DNA of 25,865 nt, taken from NCBI GenBank assembly GCA_027487055.1, contig JAIYEJ010000321.1, positions 1-25,865 on the forward strand. Reading direction: 5' to 3'. Made by a program: the position numbers and the translations under genes. The notes below the pieces were generated by a model that saw only the letters and a list, made by a program, of their open reading frames with translations, searched no databases and was not told the DNA's origin. This DNA comes from Methylotenera sp. GTDB lineage: Bacteria > Pseudomonadota > Gammaproteobacteria > Burkholderiales > Methylophilaceae. Shown one piece after another: positions 1 through 6,460 of the stretch. Within the stretch, counting starts at the first letter, position 1. Each line of letters opens with the position of its first letter.

Positions 1-25
1 AATTTTTATTTGATGGTTTTTACTT

Positions 26-646
26 ATGGCACGCGAAAATGCAGATCACATCAGGCAAATGATAGCGCAGCAAGCGGCGCGCATGATGGCAGAAGAAGGT
101 GTGCATGATTATGCATATGCTAAAAAAAAGGCAGGTCGTCAATTAGGTATTTCAGAAAATAGTGCATTGCCAACCAACGCCGAAATTGAAGAAGAAATTC
201 GGCTTTATCACGAAATCTATAACGCAGACGAGCAACCTTTTGAGCTAGCCAAATTGCGCAAAGCGGCGCTGATGACGATGCAGTTGTTTGAGCGCTTTAA
301 CCCTCGCCTGACGGGCAGTGTGTTAGATGGCACAGCAGGAAAATTTGCCCAAACAGAGATTCATTTATTTGCTGATAGTGCAAAAGAAATTGAAATTTTT
401 CTACTAAGCCAACAAATCCCGTTTGAGAGTTCAGAAAAATCGTTTCGTATTTCGGATAAACCCAGCAAAGATAAAAAAGAAAAAGTCCGCAAAACGGTGC
501 CTGTATTTACGCTAGAAACGGAACTTGGCTTACAAAAATTAAGCGTGTTTGAATTTGATGACTTGCGAGTGGCCACTAAAAAAACCAGCGATGGTAGCAA
601 TGCAGATCGCGCAGATATTACAGAATTAAAGCTATTAATCTCTTAA
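26..646 (+). CDS. Conserved protein with nucleotidyltransferase-like segment
   Basis: A 206-residue soluble protein with no signal peptide or membrane segment. The N-terminal ~60 residues are charged and helical, starting with a MARENADHIRQMIAQQAARM stretch that I associate with a conserved betaproteobacterial family of unknown function, sometimes given unreliable database names. Residues ~95-120 read LTGSVLDGTAGKFAQ then IHLFAD, which recalls the GS...D-x-D region of nucleotidyltransferase folds, but the acidic pair is not clearly present, so activity is not supported. Residues ~140-156 are Lys-rich and probably a flexible linker. The start has no strong Shine-Dalgarno sequence and lies 25 bases from the window edge, so its promoter or upstream partner is not visible. 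It converges on the anti-sigma-like gene with only 10 bases between stops. Function unknown. Confidence 0.8.
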   Translation: MARENADHIRQMIAQQAARMMAEEGVHDYAYAKKKAGRQLGISENSALPTNAEIEEEIRLYHEIYNADEQPFELAKLRKAALMTMQLFERFNPRLTGSVLDGTAGKFAQTEIHLFADSAKEIEIFLLSQQIPFESSEKSFRISDKPSKDKKEKVRKTVPVFTLETELGLQKLSVFEFDDLRVATKKTSDGSNADRADITELKLLIS

Positions 647-656
647 AAAAAATTCT

Positions 657-1610
657 TTAATTTTGATATGATTGGTGCCAATTGCGCATGGTTTGGTTGT
701 AAGCGTTCACTTCTCTTTGCGATAGCTCGCTACGGGCTTTGTCGTCTGAATCACAAATCACAAGAACTTTGTAATTTGTATCGACATCATGCGCTTCAAA
801 TTTATTAGGCCTTTCGCAAACTTCTTTTTCTATTTTTAAAATCCGCAAATTACCCGCAGCAATATCTTGTTTCGCGGTTGCCTCACCACCTTGTTTAAGC
901 AATGTGTCTATGTTTAGTGCTTGTGAAATTGGCGTTTCTGAAATTGGTACTTCATTCACCGCGCCAACAGTCGCTTGACCTGTTTTAGCTAAGCTCTTTT
1001 TGGCTTCTACCACAGCAAGTGGCGTGGGTTTTGGTGCTGCGGCGACCACTATTGCTTCTGGCGCTTGAACCGCTTCCGCTGCATCTGCCATCTCTGCCGT
1101 TCTTGGTAATGCAGGTGCAGCAGCTATTTGCGTTGTTTCAGCTAGCTCTTTTGCTGGCGGTTCCTGTGATGCTAGGCTTCTTTTCGCTTTTGCTTCTTCA
1201 CGCATTGGCGCAACACGCTCTTCAACTTTTTGTGCAGCTTGATATGCTTCTGGTGCATTGGCGACAGGGGCTTCTGCCTTACTTTGTGCAACTTCTGCTT
1301 GTGCAATACTTTTATTATCATATTCTGCCCAAACGGGTTCTTCAGGCGCTTGCTCACGCACCATCACAATCACCAGCAACATACTTACAAGCGCTCCCAT
1401 ACCTGCAACTTGCCAAGTTTTTACGTGCCAGTTTTTTAAATACAAAGTTGTAAGCGCGTTTAAACTGCGCTTTAGCCAATTTTCTGTCGCTGGTTTAACG
1501 GCATTATCTGCATATTTCAAAACACTTTCGCGCACGTGTTGGCTGGGTGCCATGTCTTGGTCTGGCGCGTGGCGCAAGGCTGTTTGCAAATGCTCGTCGT
1601 GTAAGCTCAC
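657..1610 (-). CDS. Probable membrane-anchored anti-sigma factor
   Basis: A 317-residue protein, second gene of a pair with the ECF sigma factor. It starts at GTG, and the GTGA shared with the sigma-factor stop gives a 4-base overlap, implying translational coupling. The N-terminal ~60 residues form a short charged cytoplasmic part (LQTALRHAPDQDMAPSQ), followed by one hydrophobic segment at about residues 66-84 (WQVAGMGALVSMLLVIVMV). The middle (~90-235) is Ala/Glu/Pro-rich and low in complexity, like a periplasmic spacer. The last ~80 residues contain two Cys and may be a small folded domain. A single-pass protein directly coupled to an ECF sigma factor is the usual arrangement for an anti-sigma factor, so the role is inferred from context. 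No zinc-binding HxxxCxxC motif is visible, so it is not a ZAS-type anti-sigma factor. Confidence 0.72.
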   Translation of the reverse strand: MSLHDEHLQTALRHAPDQDMAPSQHVRESVLKYADNAVKPATENWLKRSLNALTTLYLKNWHVKTWQVAGMGALVSMLLVIVMVREQAPEEPVWAEYDNKSIAQAEVAQSKAEAPVANAPEAYQAAQKVEERVAPMREEAKAKRSLASQEPPAKELAETTQIAAAPALPRTAEMADAAEAVQAPEAIVVAAAPKPTPLAVVEAKKSLAKTGQATVGAVNEVPISETPISQALNIDTLLKQGGEATAKQDIAAGNLRILKIEKEVCERPNKFEAHDVDTNYKVLVICDSDDKARSELSQREVNAYNQTMRNWHQSYQN

Positions 1611-2221
1611 GCGCTATCTTTCTCTAAAATAGGTTGCAAATGCGCACCCATACACATGCGTAACTTGCTTAACGCATAACGCAAGCGGCTTTTCACTGTT
1701 TCAAACTCTGTGTTAATTACCAAAGTAATTTCCTCTACACTTAAGCCATCGTCATGGTGCAAAATAAACGCCGCGCGTTGCAGCACAGGCAAGGCATCTA
1801 GGCAGTGCAACAATTTCTGGCCCGCCTTGCGCCAAAACGCTTGCTGCTCTGGTTGCTGCGCTGTGGCGGCAGGCCATAATTGCCAAGGGGATTCTGCATT
1901 ATCTTCTGTCCAACCTTCGTCAGATGAAACCTCTCGCCCACTTCTACGCAAAATATCAATCGCGCGGTTGTGCGCCAGCGTGTATAGCCAAGTTTTAAAA
2001 CTAGCATTGTCGCGCGCTTGCCAGCTATCTTTTGCGTCCACCAATTTAATCCAAGTGTCTTGAAATACATCTTCTGCCTGCTGAGCCTCTGCGCTACCCA
2101 GCAAGCGCCGCAGATAACGATAAAGCGGTTTTTCGTGCCGCGCATACAAATGCCCAAATGCATGCGGCTTACCCGCACAAAATTGCCTCATTAACTCTTC
2201 ATCTGCAAAAAAATCACTCAT
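1607..2221 (-). CDS. ECF-family RNA polymerase sigma factor
   Basis: A 204-residue sigma-70 family protein with only regions 2 and 4, the ECF layout. Region 2 (about residues 20-92) contains the FGHLYARHEKPLYRYL helix, the AEDVFQDTWIKL core-binding helix and FKTWLYTLAHNRAIDILRR, which recognises the -10 element. Region 4 (about 140-195) contains LDALPVLQRAAFILHHDDG, then LSVEEI and the recognition helix FETVKSRLRYALSKLR. The linker (~93-135) is long and Trp/Gln-rich. It redirects RNA polymerase to a stress or envelope regulon and is probably held at the membrane by the downstream anti-sigma protein. The regulon cannot be told from this window. Upstream, TTGACC at about 2254-2259 is the only -35-like box I see, without a convincing -10. 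Confidence 0.93.
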   Translation of the reverse strand: MSDFFADEELMRQFCAGKPHAFGHLYARHEKPLYRYLRRLLGSAEAQQAEDVFQDTWIKLVDAKDSWQARDNASFKTWLYTLAHNRAIDILRRSGREVSSDEGWTEDNAESPWQLWPAATAQQPEQQAFWRKAGQKLLHCLDALPVLQRAAFILHHDDGLSVEEITLVINTEFETVKSRLRYALSKLRMCMGAHLQPILEKDSA

Positions 2222-2308
2222 ACCAAATAGTGTGGCATTAGCTAGTTAAACGGTCAATGTGCTTGTTTGGGGTTAAATATTGGGATGATTTATTAATTAT
2301 CAAAAGAG

Positions 2309-2347
2309 ATGCTCTGATAAGAACTGCCAGAGCGACTTCCAGAGCAT
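2309..2347. repeat. 8-bp inverted repeat, possible secondary terminator
   Basis: ATGCTCTG at 2309-2316 is exactly matched by CAGAGCAT at 2340-2347, with a 23-base loop. The 7-mer CCAGAGC also occurs twice directly, at 2327-2333 and 2339-2345. On the minus strand the arm is followed by CTCTTTTG, and on the plus strand by TGATTTTT. It could be a backup terminator for hemB transcription, but the loop is large. Confidence 0.4.
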
Positions 2348-2440
2348 TGATTTTTGCTTGCATTTAAATTAGCGTATCTTTTAACTAATTTAACTACGTG
2401 AATTTAGGGTAGAGGTCGGGGGGGAATCTAACAAGTAGTT

Positions 2441-2472
2441 ACTTTCTTTTGGCTATGCAAAAGAAAGAAAGT
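2441..2472. repeat. ACTTTCTTTT / AAAAGAAAG inverted repeat
   Basis: ACTTTCTTTT (2441-2450) faces AAAAGAAAGAAAGT (2459-2472) across GGCTATGC. The right arm looks like a perfect partner expanded by an extra AAAG unit. The preceding GTAGTTACTTTC context resembles short intergenic inverted repeats that I recall as dispersed in proteobacterial genomes. Only one copy occurs in this window, so dispersal is inferred. Confidence 0.45.
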
Positions 2473-2485
2473 CGCCTAAAGGCGA
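2459..2485 (-). terminator. Probable intrinsic terminator of the trp-hemB operon
   Basis: On the minus strand TCGCC-TTTA-GGCGA (2485 down to 2472) is a perfect 5-bp stem with a 4-base loop. It is followed at once by the pyrimidine tract CTTTCTTTCTTTT. It lies about 90 bases past the hemB stop in the direction of hemB transcription. The tract is interrupted by C, so efficiency is uncertain. Confidence 0.5.
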
Positions 2486-2577
2486 AAAATAAAAGTGAGT
2501 CATTATAAATTGCCAAACACTGATAAAAAGCTACAAAGCATAGTCAGTTTGGGATTTTCCTATGCGCATAAATAAAA

Positions 2578-3579
2578 TTAGAAATTGTCTTTCAACCATC
2601 TCGCTACATCCATCGCAAAATACGTCAACACCCCATCCGCCCCTGCGCGTTTAAACGCCAATAAACTCTCCATCACACATGCTTTTTCATCCAACCAGCC
2701 ATTCTGCGCGGCTGCTTTAAGCATGGCAAATTCTCCACTTACTTGGTAGGCATAGGTTGGCACGCCAAATTCATCTTTCACTCGGCGCACAATGTCTAGG
2801 TAAGGCATGCCTGGTTTTACCATCACCATGTCCGCGCCTTCTTCAATATCGAGAGCGGCTTCTTTAATGGCCTCATCGCCATTGGCGGGGTCCATTTGGT
2901 AGTTATACTTGTTCCCTTTTCCAAGATTAGCAGAAGAGCCAACCGCGTCACGGAAAGGGCCGTAAAACGCGCTGGCGTATTTGGCCGAGTACGCCAAAAT
3001 TTTGGTATGGATAAACCCCTGCTCTTCTAAAGCGTCTCTAATCGCCCCGATGCGGCCATCCATCATATCTGATGGTGCAACTACATCTGCACCCGCTTTG
3101 GCATGGCAAAGCGCTTGTTGCACTAAAATTGCCACTGTTTCGTCGTTAAGTACGTAGCCTGTGTCGTCGATAATGCCATCTTGCCCATGCGTGGTATAGG
3201 GGTCGAGCGCGACATCGGTAATCACGCCTAAATCTGGGTAGGTGGTTTTAAGCGCTTTGACTGTTCGCGGCACAAGGCCTTTGTCGTTAAAGGCCTCTTT
3301 GGCGTCTAAGCTTTTATATTCTTGTGGCACCACAGGAAATATCGCTAATGCTGGAATGCCCAATTTCACGCACTCACCCGCTGTTTTAAGCAAAACATCT
3401 AAGCTTTGGCGTTGCACGCCTGGCATGGATTTCACGTCCTCGGTTTTGTTTTCGCCTTCTAGCACAAATACAGGGTAAATGAGGTCGTTAGTGGTAAGTA
3501 CGTTCTCGCGCATTAAGCGGCGCGAAAACTCATCTTTACGCATGCGTCGCGGGCGCGTTGCTAAAAATTGATTAGCCAT
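2578..3579 (-). CDS. hemB: Delta-aminolevulinic acid dehydratase (porphobilinogen synthase)
   Basis: Condenses two 5-aminolevulinate molecules into porphobilinogen in heme synthesis. The 333-residue length is normal. The two active-site lysines are K200 in YSAKYASAFYGPFRD and K255 in MVKPGMPYLDI. The metal region reads VALDPYTTHGQDGI, lacking the Cys triad of zinc-type enzymes, so this is the magnesium-type form known from Pseudomonas. The reading frame runs 11 codons further upstream, but the ATG at 3579 is chosen because a strong GGAGG lies 6 bases before it and because the protein then begins MANQFLATRPRRMRKDEFSR as the family does. The start lies inside the end of trpC (8-base overlap), so hemB is probably co-transcribed and coupled with the trp genes. 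Confidence 0.97.
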   Translation of the reverse strand: MANQFLATRPRRMRKDEFSRRLMRENVLTTNDLIYPVFVLEGENKTEDVKSMPGVQRQSLDVLLKTAGECVKLGIPALAIFPVVPQEYKSLDAKEAFNDKGLVPRTVKALKTTYPDLGVITDVALDPYTTHGQDGIIDDTGYVLNDETVAILVQQALCHAKAGADVVAPSDMMDGRIGAIRDALEEQGFIHTKILAYSAKYASAFYGPFRDAVGSSANLGKGNKYNYQMDPANGDEAIKEAALDIEEGADMVMVKPGMPYLDIVRRVKDEFGVPTYAYQVSGEFAMLKAAAQNGWLDEKACVMESLLAFKRAGADGVLTYFAMDVARWLKDNF

Positions 3580-4363
3580 AAAATACCTCCTTAAGTGCCT
3601 GACCTGGGTCATCTTGCCGCATAAAAGCTTCGCCGACCAAAAAAGTATGCACGTTGTTGTTACGCATTAAGACAACATCTTCACTGGTAAAAATGCCACT
3701 TTCGGTAACAATAATTTTATCGCTTTCAATGCGAGGCAATAAATCTAATGTCGTTTGCAAAGTCACATCAAACGTACGTAAATTGCGGTTATTAATACCT
3801 AATAGAGGCGTGCTGAGTTTCAGCGCCTCGGTAAGTTCTTCGCCGTTATGTACCTCGACCAACACCGCCATGCCAAGACTGTGTGCGATAGATTCTAGCT
3901 CTTGCATTTTGGCTAAACTTAACGCTGCGGCAATGAGCAAAATGCAATCTGCACCCATGGCGCGGGCTTCATATACTTGATACGAGTCAATCATAAAATC
4001 TTTACGCAACACGGGTAAGCTACAAGCAGCGCGTGCTGCTTTTAAATAATCGCTACTGCCTTGAAAGTATTGCATATCGGTCAAAACAGACAAGCATGCT
4101 GCGCCGCCTGCCTCGTAGCTAGCGGCGATTTCTGCAGGTTTAAAATCGGCGCGAATGATTCCTTTAGAAGGGCTGGCTTTTTTAATTTCTGCGATTACTG
4201 CTGAATTGCCTTCTGCGATTTTTGCGCGAATTGCACCCACAAAATCGCGCGCTGAGGTTTGCTCTGTCGCCAACTTTTGCACTTGTTCTATACTTAACTT
4301 GGCTTTTCCTGCTGCCACTTCTATCGCTTTGGTGGCTAAAATTTTATTTAATATGTCTGACAT
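3572..4363 (-). CDS. trpC: Indole-3-glycerol-phosphate synthase
   Basis: Converts carboxyphenylamino-deoxyribulose phosphate to indole-3-glycerol phosphate in tryptophan synthesis. The 263 residues form a single TIM barrel without the fused TrpF domain found in enterobacteria. Signatures are VIAEIKKASPSKG (residues ~56-68, catalytic Lys), VLRKDF (118-123), GINNRNLRTF (189-198) and IVTESGI (218-224). Its ATG overlaps the stop of the upstream DUF3465 gene by one base (TAATG), and its 3' end contains the ribosome binding site and start of hemB. No trpF, trpB or trpA follows, so those genes lie elsewhere in the genome. Confidence 0.97.
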   Translation of the reverse strand: MSDILNKILATKAIEVAAGKAKLSIEQVQKLATEQTSARDFVGAIRAKIAEGNSAVIAEIKKASPSKGIIRADFKPAEIAASYEAGGAACLSVLTDMQYFQGSSDYLKAARAACSLPVLRKDFMIDSYQVYEARAMGADCILLIAAALSLAKMQELESIAHSLGMAVLVEVHNGEELTEALKLSTPLLGINNRNLRTFDVTLQTTLDLLPRIESDKIIVTESGIFTSEDVVLMRNNNVHTFLVGEAFMRQDDPGQALKEVFYG

Positions 4364-4824
4364 TATTCGTATAACTTTCCGTAGTGTTTCAACCAGCCAC
4401 CTTGTATACTGCCCTTGGGGTCATGATGCGTCCAATGCATGATGCCACCTTTAGGGTTATATACATATTCGCCTTTAAATTCAATGCTATCGCCCACTTG
4501 CAAATCATCAATTCTAGGCGCCAAGTCTATATTATGCGCAAACAGTAAGGTTTGTTGTGCATTAATGGCGACCAAAAACTTTTGGTGTCGTGATCCTTTA
4601 TTGTCATCGGCGAGTAACTTTTTCACCGTGCCATGCCCTTCCACAAAAATATCGCTTTGTTTACGTTCAAACGCTTGAACAATCGCCGCGTTATCTGGCA
4701 ACAACAGTGCTGCACTTTCACTTGATGGTTGAGCTTCTAGCGCATTGTTAGCGCTTATTTCTGACTCAGCCTTAAAGCATGCGCTTAACACGCATAGCCA
4801 AGCAAGAACCAGCCAACGTTGCAC
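4363..4824 (-). CDS. DUF3465 family lipoprotein within the trp operon
   Basis: A 153-residue exported protein. Residues 1-16 form a lipoprotein signal: a hydrophobic run ending in the lipobox LSAC with the lipidated Cys at 16. Residues ~54-153 match the style of DUF3465: IFVEGHGTVKKLL, RHQKFLVAINAQQTLLFAHNIDLAPR, VGDSIEFKGEY and GIMHWTHHDPKG, with several conserved His. The fold looks like a small beta-barrel, and the function of the family is unknown to me. The GTG start follows the trpD stop directly (TAA then GTG) and the stop overlaps the trpC ATG by one base, so it is translated as part of the trp polycistron. Nothing in it suggests a tryptophan enzyme, so the placement is probably a transcriptional convenience. 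Confidence 0.85.
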   Translation of the reverse strand: MQRWLVLAWLCVLSACFKAESEISANNALEAQPSSESAALLLPDNAAIVQAFERKQSDIFVEGHGTVKKLLADDNKGSRHQKFLVAINAQQTLLFAHNIDLAPRIDDLQVGDSIEFKGEYVYNPKGGIMHWTHHDPKGSIQGGWLKHYGKLYE

Positions 4825-5850
4825 TTATCTTACCTCGGTTAAGGCGTTAAGTTTTTGTAAAGCCACGCCACTATCTATCACTTCTGCCGCTTTTTGAATG
4901 CCCGCTTGCAAGCTATCCGCTGCACCTGCCACGTATATGGCAGCACCTGCGTTCATCAAGACAATTTCATGCGCAGCACTTTGTGTACCTACCGCAGCTT
5001 TGCCGTTTAGCACATCCAAAATCATGGCTTTAGATTGCTCGGCGTTTTCAACACGAATGCTTTTTAGCGAATGAATTTTTAGCCCAAATTGGGTAGGGTT
5101 CACTGTATATTCAGTCAATTTTCCATCTTTAAGTTCGGCAATATGCGTTTCACCCGTAAACGAAATTTCATCCATGCCGTCGGCACCATGCACAACTAGC
5201 ACATGTTCTGAACCCAGTTTTTGCAACACTTTTGCGAGTTTGCCTGTTAAGGCTTTATCGAACACACCCATGACTTGGCGTTTGGCACCCGCAGGGTTTG
5301 TAAGTGGCCCTAGCAAATTAAAAATGGTGCGCACCCCAAGCTCGCGGCGCACAGGCGCAGCATGCTTCATGGCGCTGTGGTGGTTGGGCGCAAACATAAA
5401 GCCGATGCCGATTTCATCAACACATTTTGCTACCTGCTCTGGTGTTAAGTTCACGTTGACGCCTAGCGCTTCAAGCACATCTGCACTGCCACAAGCGCTT
5501 GAAACCGAGCGCCCGCCATGTTTGGCCACATTTGCACCCGCCGCTGCCGCCACAAAAGCAGCGCAGGTAGAAACATTAAAGGTTTGAATGCCATCGCCGC
5601 CCGTACCACATGTATCGATTAAATACGTGGTGTCTGAAATTGCTACCTTAGTAGAAAGCTGACGCATCACGGTGGCTGCCGCGGTGATTTCATCGACACT
5701 TTCACCTTTAACACGCAACGCAATCACCAAGCCCGCAATTTGCGCAGGCGTAAGCTCGCCGCCCATGACTTGTTGCATGACGGCTAACATCTCGGAATGA
5801 CTTAAATCTTGGCCAGCTAAAATTTGTTCAAGTGTTTGTTTATACGTCAT
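4825..5850 (-). CDS. trpD: Anthranilate phosphoribosyltransferase
   Basis: Transfers phosphoribose from PRPP to anthranilate, the second committed step of tryptophan synthesis. The 341 residues are full length and stand alone, not fused to TrpG. The helical N-terminal domain (~1-70) carries GELTPAQIAGLVIALRVKGE. The PRPP/pyrophosphate loop is DTCGTGGDGIQTFNVST (79-95), followed by AKHGGRSVSSACGSADVLEALG and FNLLGPLTNPAGA. The ATG is preceded by a good AGAGGA about 6 bases upstream. A 43-base gap with a GC-rich hairpin separates it from trpG, the only noticeable spacing within the operon. Confidence 0.97.
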   Translation of the reverse strand: MTYKQTLEQILAGQDLSHSEMLAVMQQVMGGELTPAQIAGLVIALRVKGESVDEITAAATVMRQLSTKVAISDTTYLIDTCGTGGDGIQTFNVSTCAAFVAAAAGANVAKHGGRSVSSACGSADVLEALGVNVNLTPEQVAKCVDEIGIGFMFAPNHHSAMKHAAPVRRELGVRTIFNLLGPLTNPAGAKRQVMGVFDKALTGKLAKVLQKLGSEHVLVVHGADGMDEISFTGETHIAELKDGKLTEYTVNPTQFGLKIHSLKSIRVENAEQSKAMILDVLNGKAAVGTQSAAHEIVLMNAGAAIYVAGAADSLQAGIQKAAEVIDSGVALQKLNALTEVR

Positions 5851-5866
5851 TTTATCCTCTACCTAG

Positions 5867-5888
5867 CCCTCTCCCTTATTGGCGAGGG
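5867..5888. repeat. CCCTC/GAGGG hairpin between trpG and trpD
   Basis: CCCTC (5867-5871) pairs with GAGGG (5884-5888) across 12 bases that include CTCCC. It sits in the only real gap of the trp operon, just past the trpG stop. It resembles the CCCTCTCCC...GAGAGGG short intergenic repeats seen in many proteobacteria. There is no T-tract, so it is more likely an mRNA-processing or stability element than a terminator. Confidence 0.4.
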
Positions 5889-5893
5889 GATAG

Positions 5894-6460
5894 TCAGTAG
5901 GCTTTCAAAAAGTTGTTCAATAAATCATGCCCATGCTCGGTCAATATCGACTCTGGGTGAAACTGCACGCCTTCTACTGCGAGCGTTTTATGCTTCACGC
6001 CCATAATTTCGCCATCATCTGTCCATGCGGTAATTTCTAGGCAATCTGGTATCGTTTCACGCTCTATTACCAACGAATGGTAGCGCGTGGCTGTGTAAGG
6101 GTTGGGCAAATCTTTAAAGACACCTTTGCTAGTGTGATGAATAAGTGAAGTTTTGCCGTGCATCAGCGTTTTGGCTTTAATAATTTTTCCGCCAAACGCT
6201 TGGCCGATACTTTGATGACCCAAGCAAACACCCAATAACGGAATCTTGCCTGCAAATTCATGAATCAATGCCAAGCTAATGCCCGCCTCATTCGGCGTAC
6301 ATGGTCCAGGCGAAATCACAATTTTTTCTGGTTTTAATGCATGAATTTGCGTTAAGCTAATTTCATCATTGCGATATACATGCACATCTTGCCCAAGCTC
6401 GCCAAAATATTGCACAAGGTTATAAGTAAAAGAGTCATAATTATCCAGCATGAGTAACAT
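5894..6460 (-). CDS. trpG: Anthranilate synthase component II (glutamine amidotransferase)
   Basis: Releases ammonia from glutamine and passes it to TrpE. The 188-residue class I glutamine amidotransferase has the nucleophile C79 in LLGVCLGHQ and the remaining catalytic pair in VQFHPES (H168, E170). MLLMLDNYDSFTYNLVQYFG at the N-terminus and SPGPCTPNEAG (50-60) are typical of the TrpG/PabA group. The same subunit may also serve aminodeoxychorismate synthase if no separate pabA exists, which cannot be judged here. Its ATG overlaps the trpE stop by one base (TAATG), so it is coupled to trpE. Confidence 0.96.
   Translation of the reverse strand: MLLMLDNYDSFTYNLVQYFGELGQDVHVYRNDEISLTQIHALKPEKIVISPGPCTPNEAGISLALIHEFAGKIPLLGVCLGHQSIGQAFGGKIIKAKTLMHGKTSLIHHTSKGVFKDLPNPYTATRYHSLVIERETIPDCLEITAWTDDGEIMGVKHKTLAVEGVQFHPESILTEHGHDLLNNFLKAY

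Larger units (their letters stand above)
2222..2577. other. Noncoding gap between the sigma-factor gene and hemB
   Basis: This 356-base stretch has no credible gene on either strand. It lies downstream of hemB and upstream of the sigma-factor gene, both on the minus strand, so it should hold the end of the trp-hemB transcript and the sigma promoter. It contains an 8-bp inverted repeat (2309-2347), a run of seven G (2418-2424), a pair of hairpins at 2441-2485 listed separately, and AT-rich sequence elsewhere. Confidence 0.7.

Noticed and set aside
1019..1632. Several plus-strand open frames of 69-144 codons opposite the anti-sigma gene
   Set aside because: They mirror the Ala/Glu-rich coding strand, give Leu- or Cys/Thr-rich nonsense without domains or ribosome binding sites, and conflict with a well-supported gene.
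1798..2178. 126-codon open frame on the same strand as the sigma factor in another frame
   Set aside because: It lies wholly within the sigma factor coding region, which has clear regions 2 and 4; the alternate product has no family resemblance.
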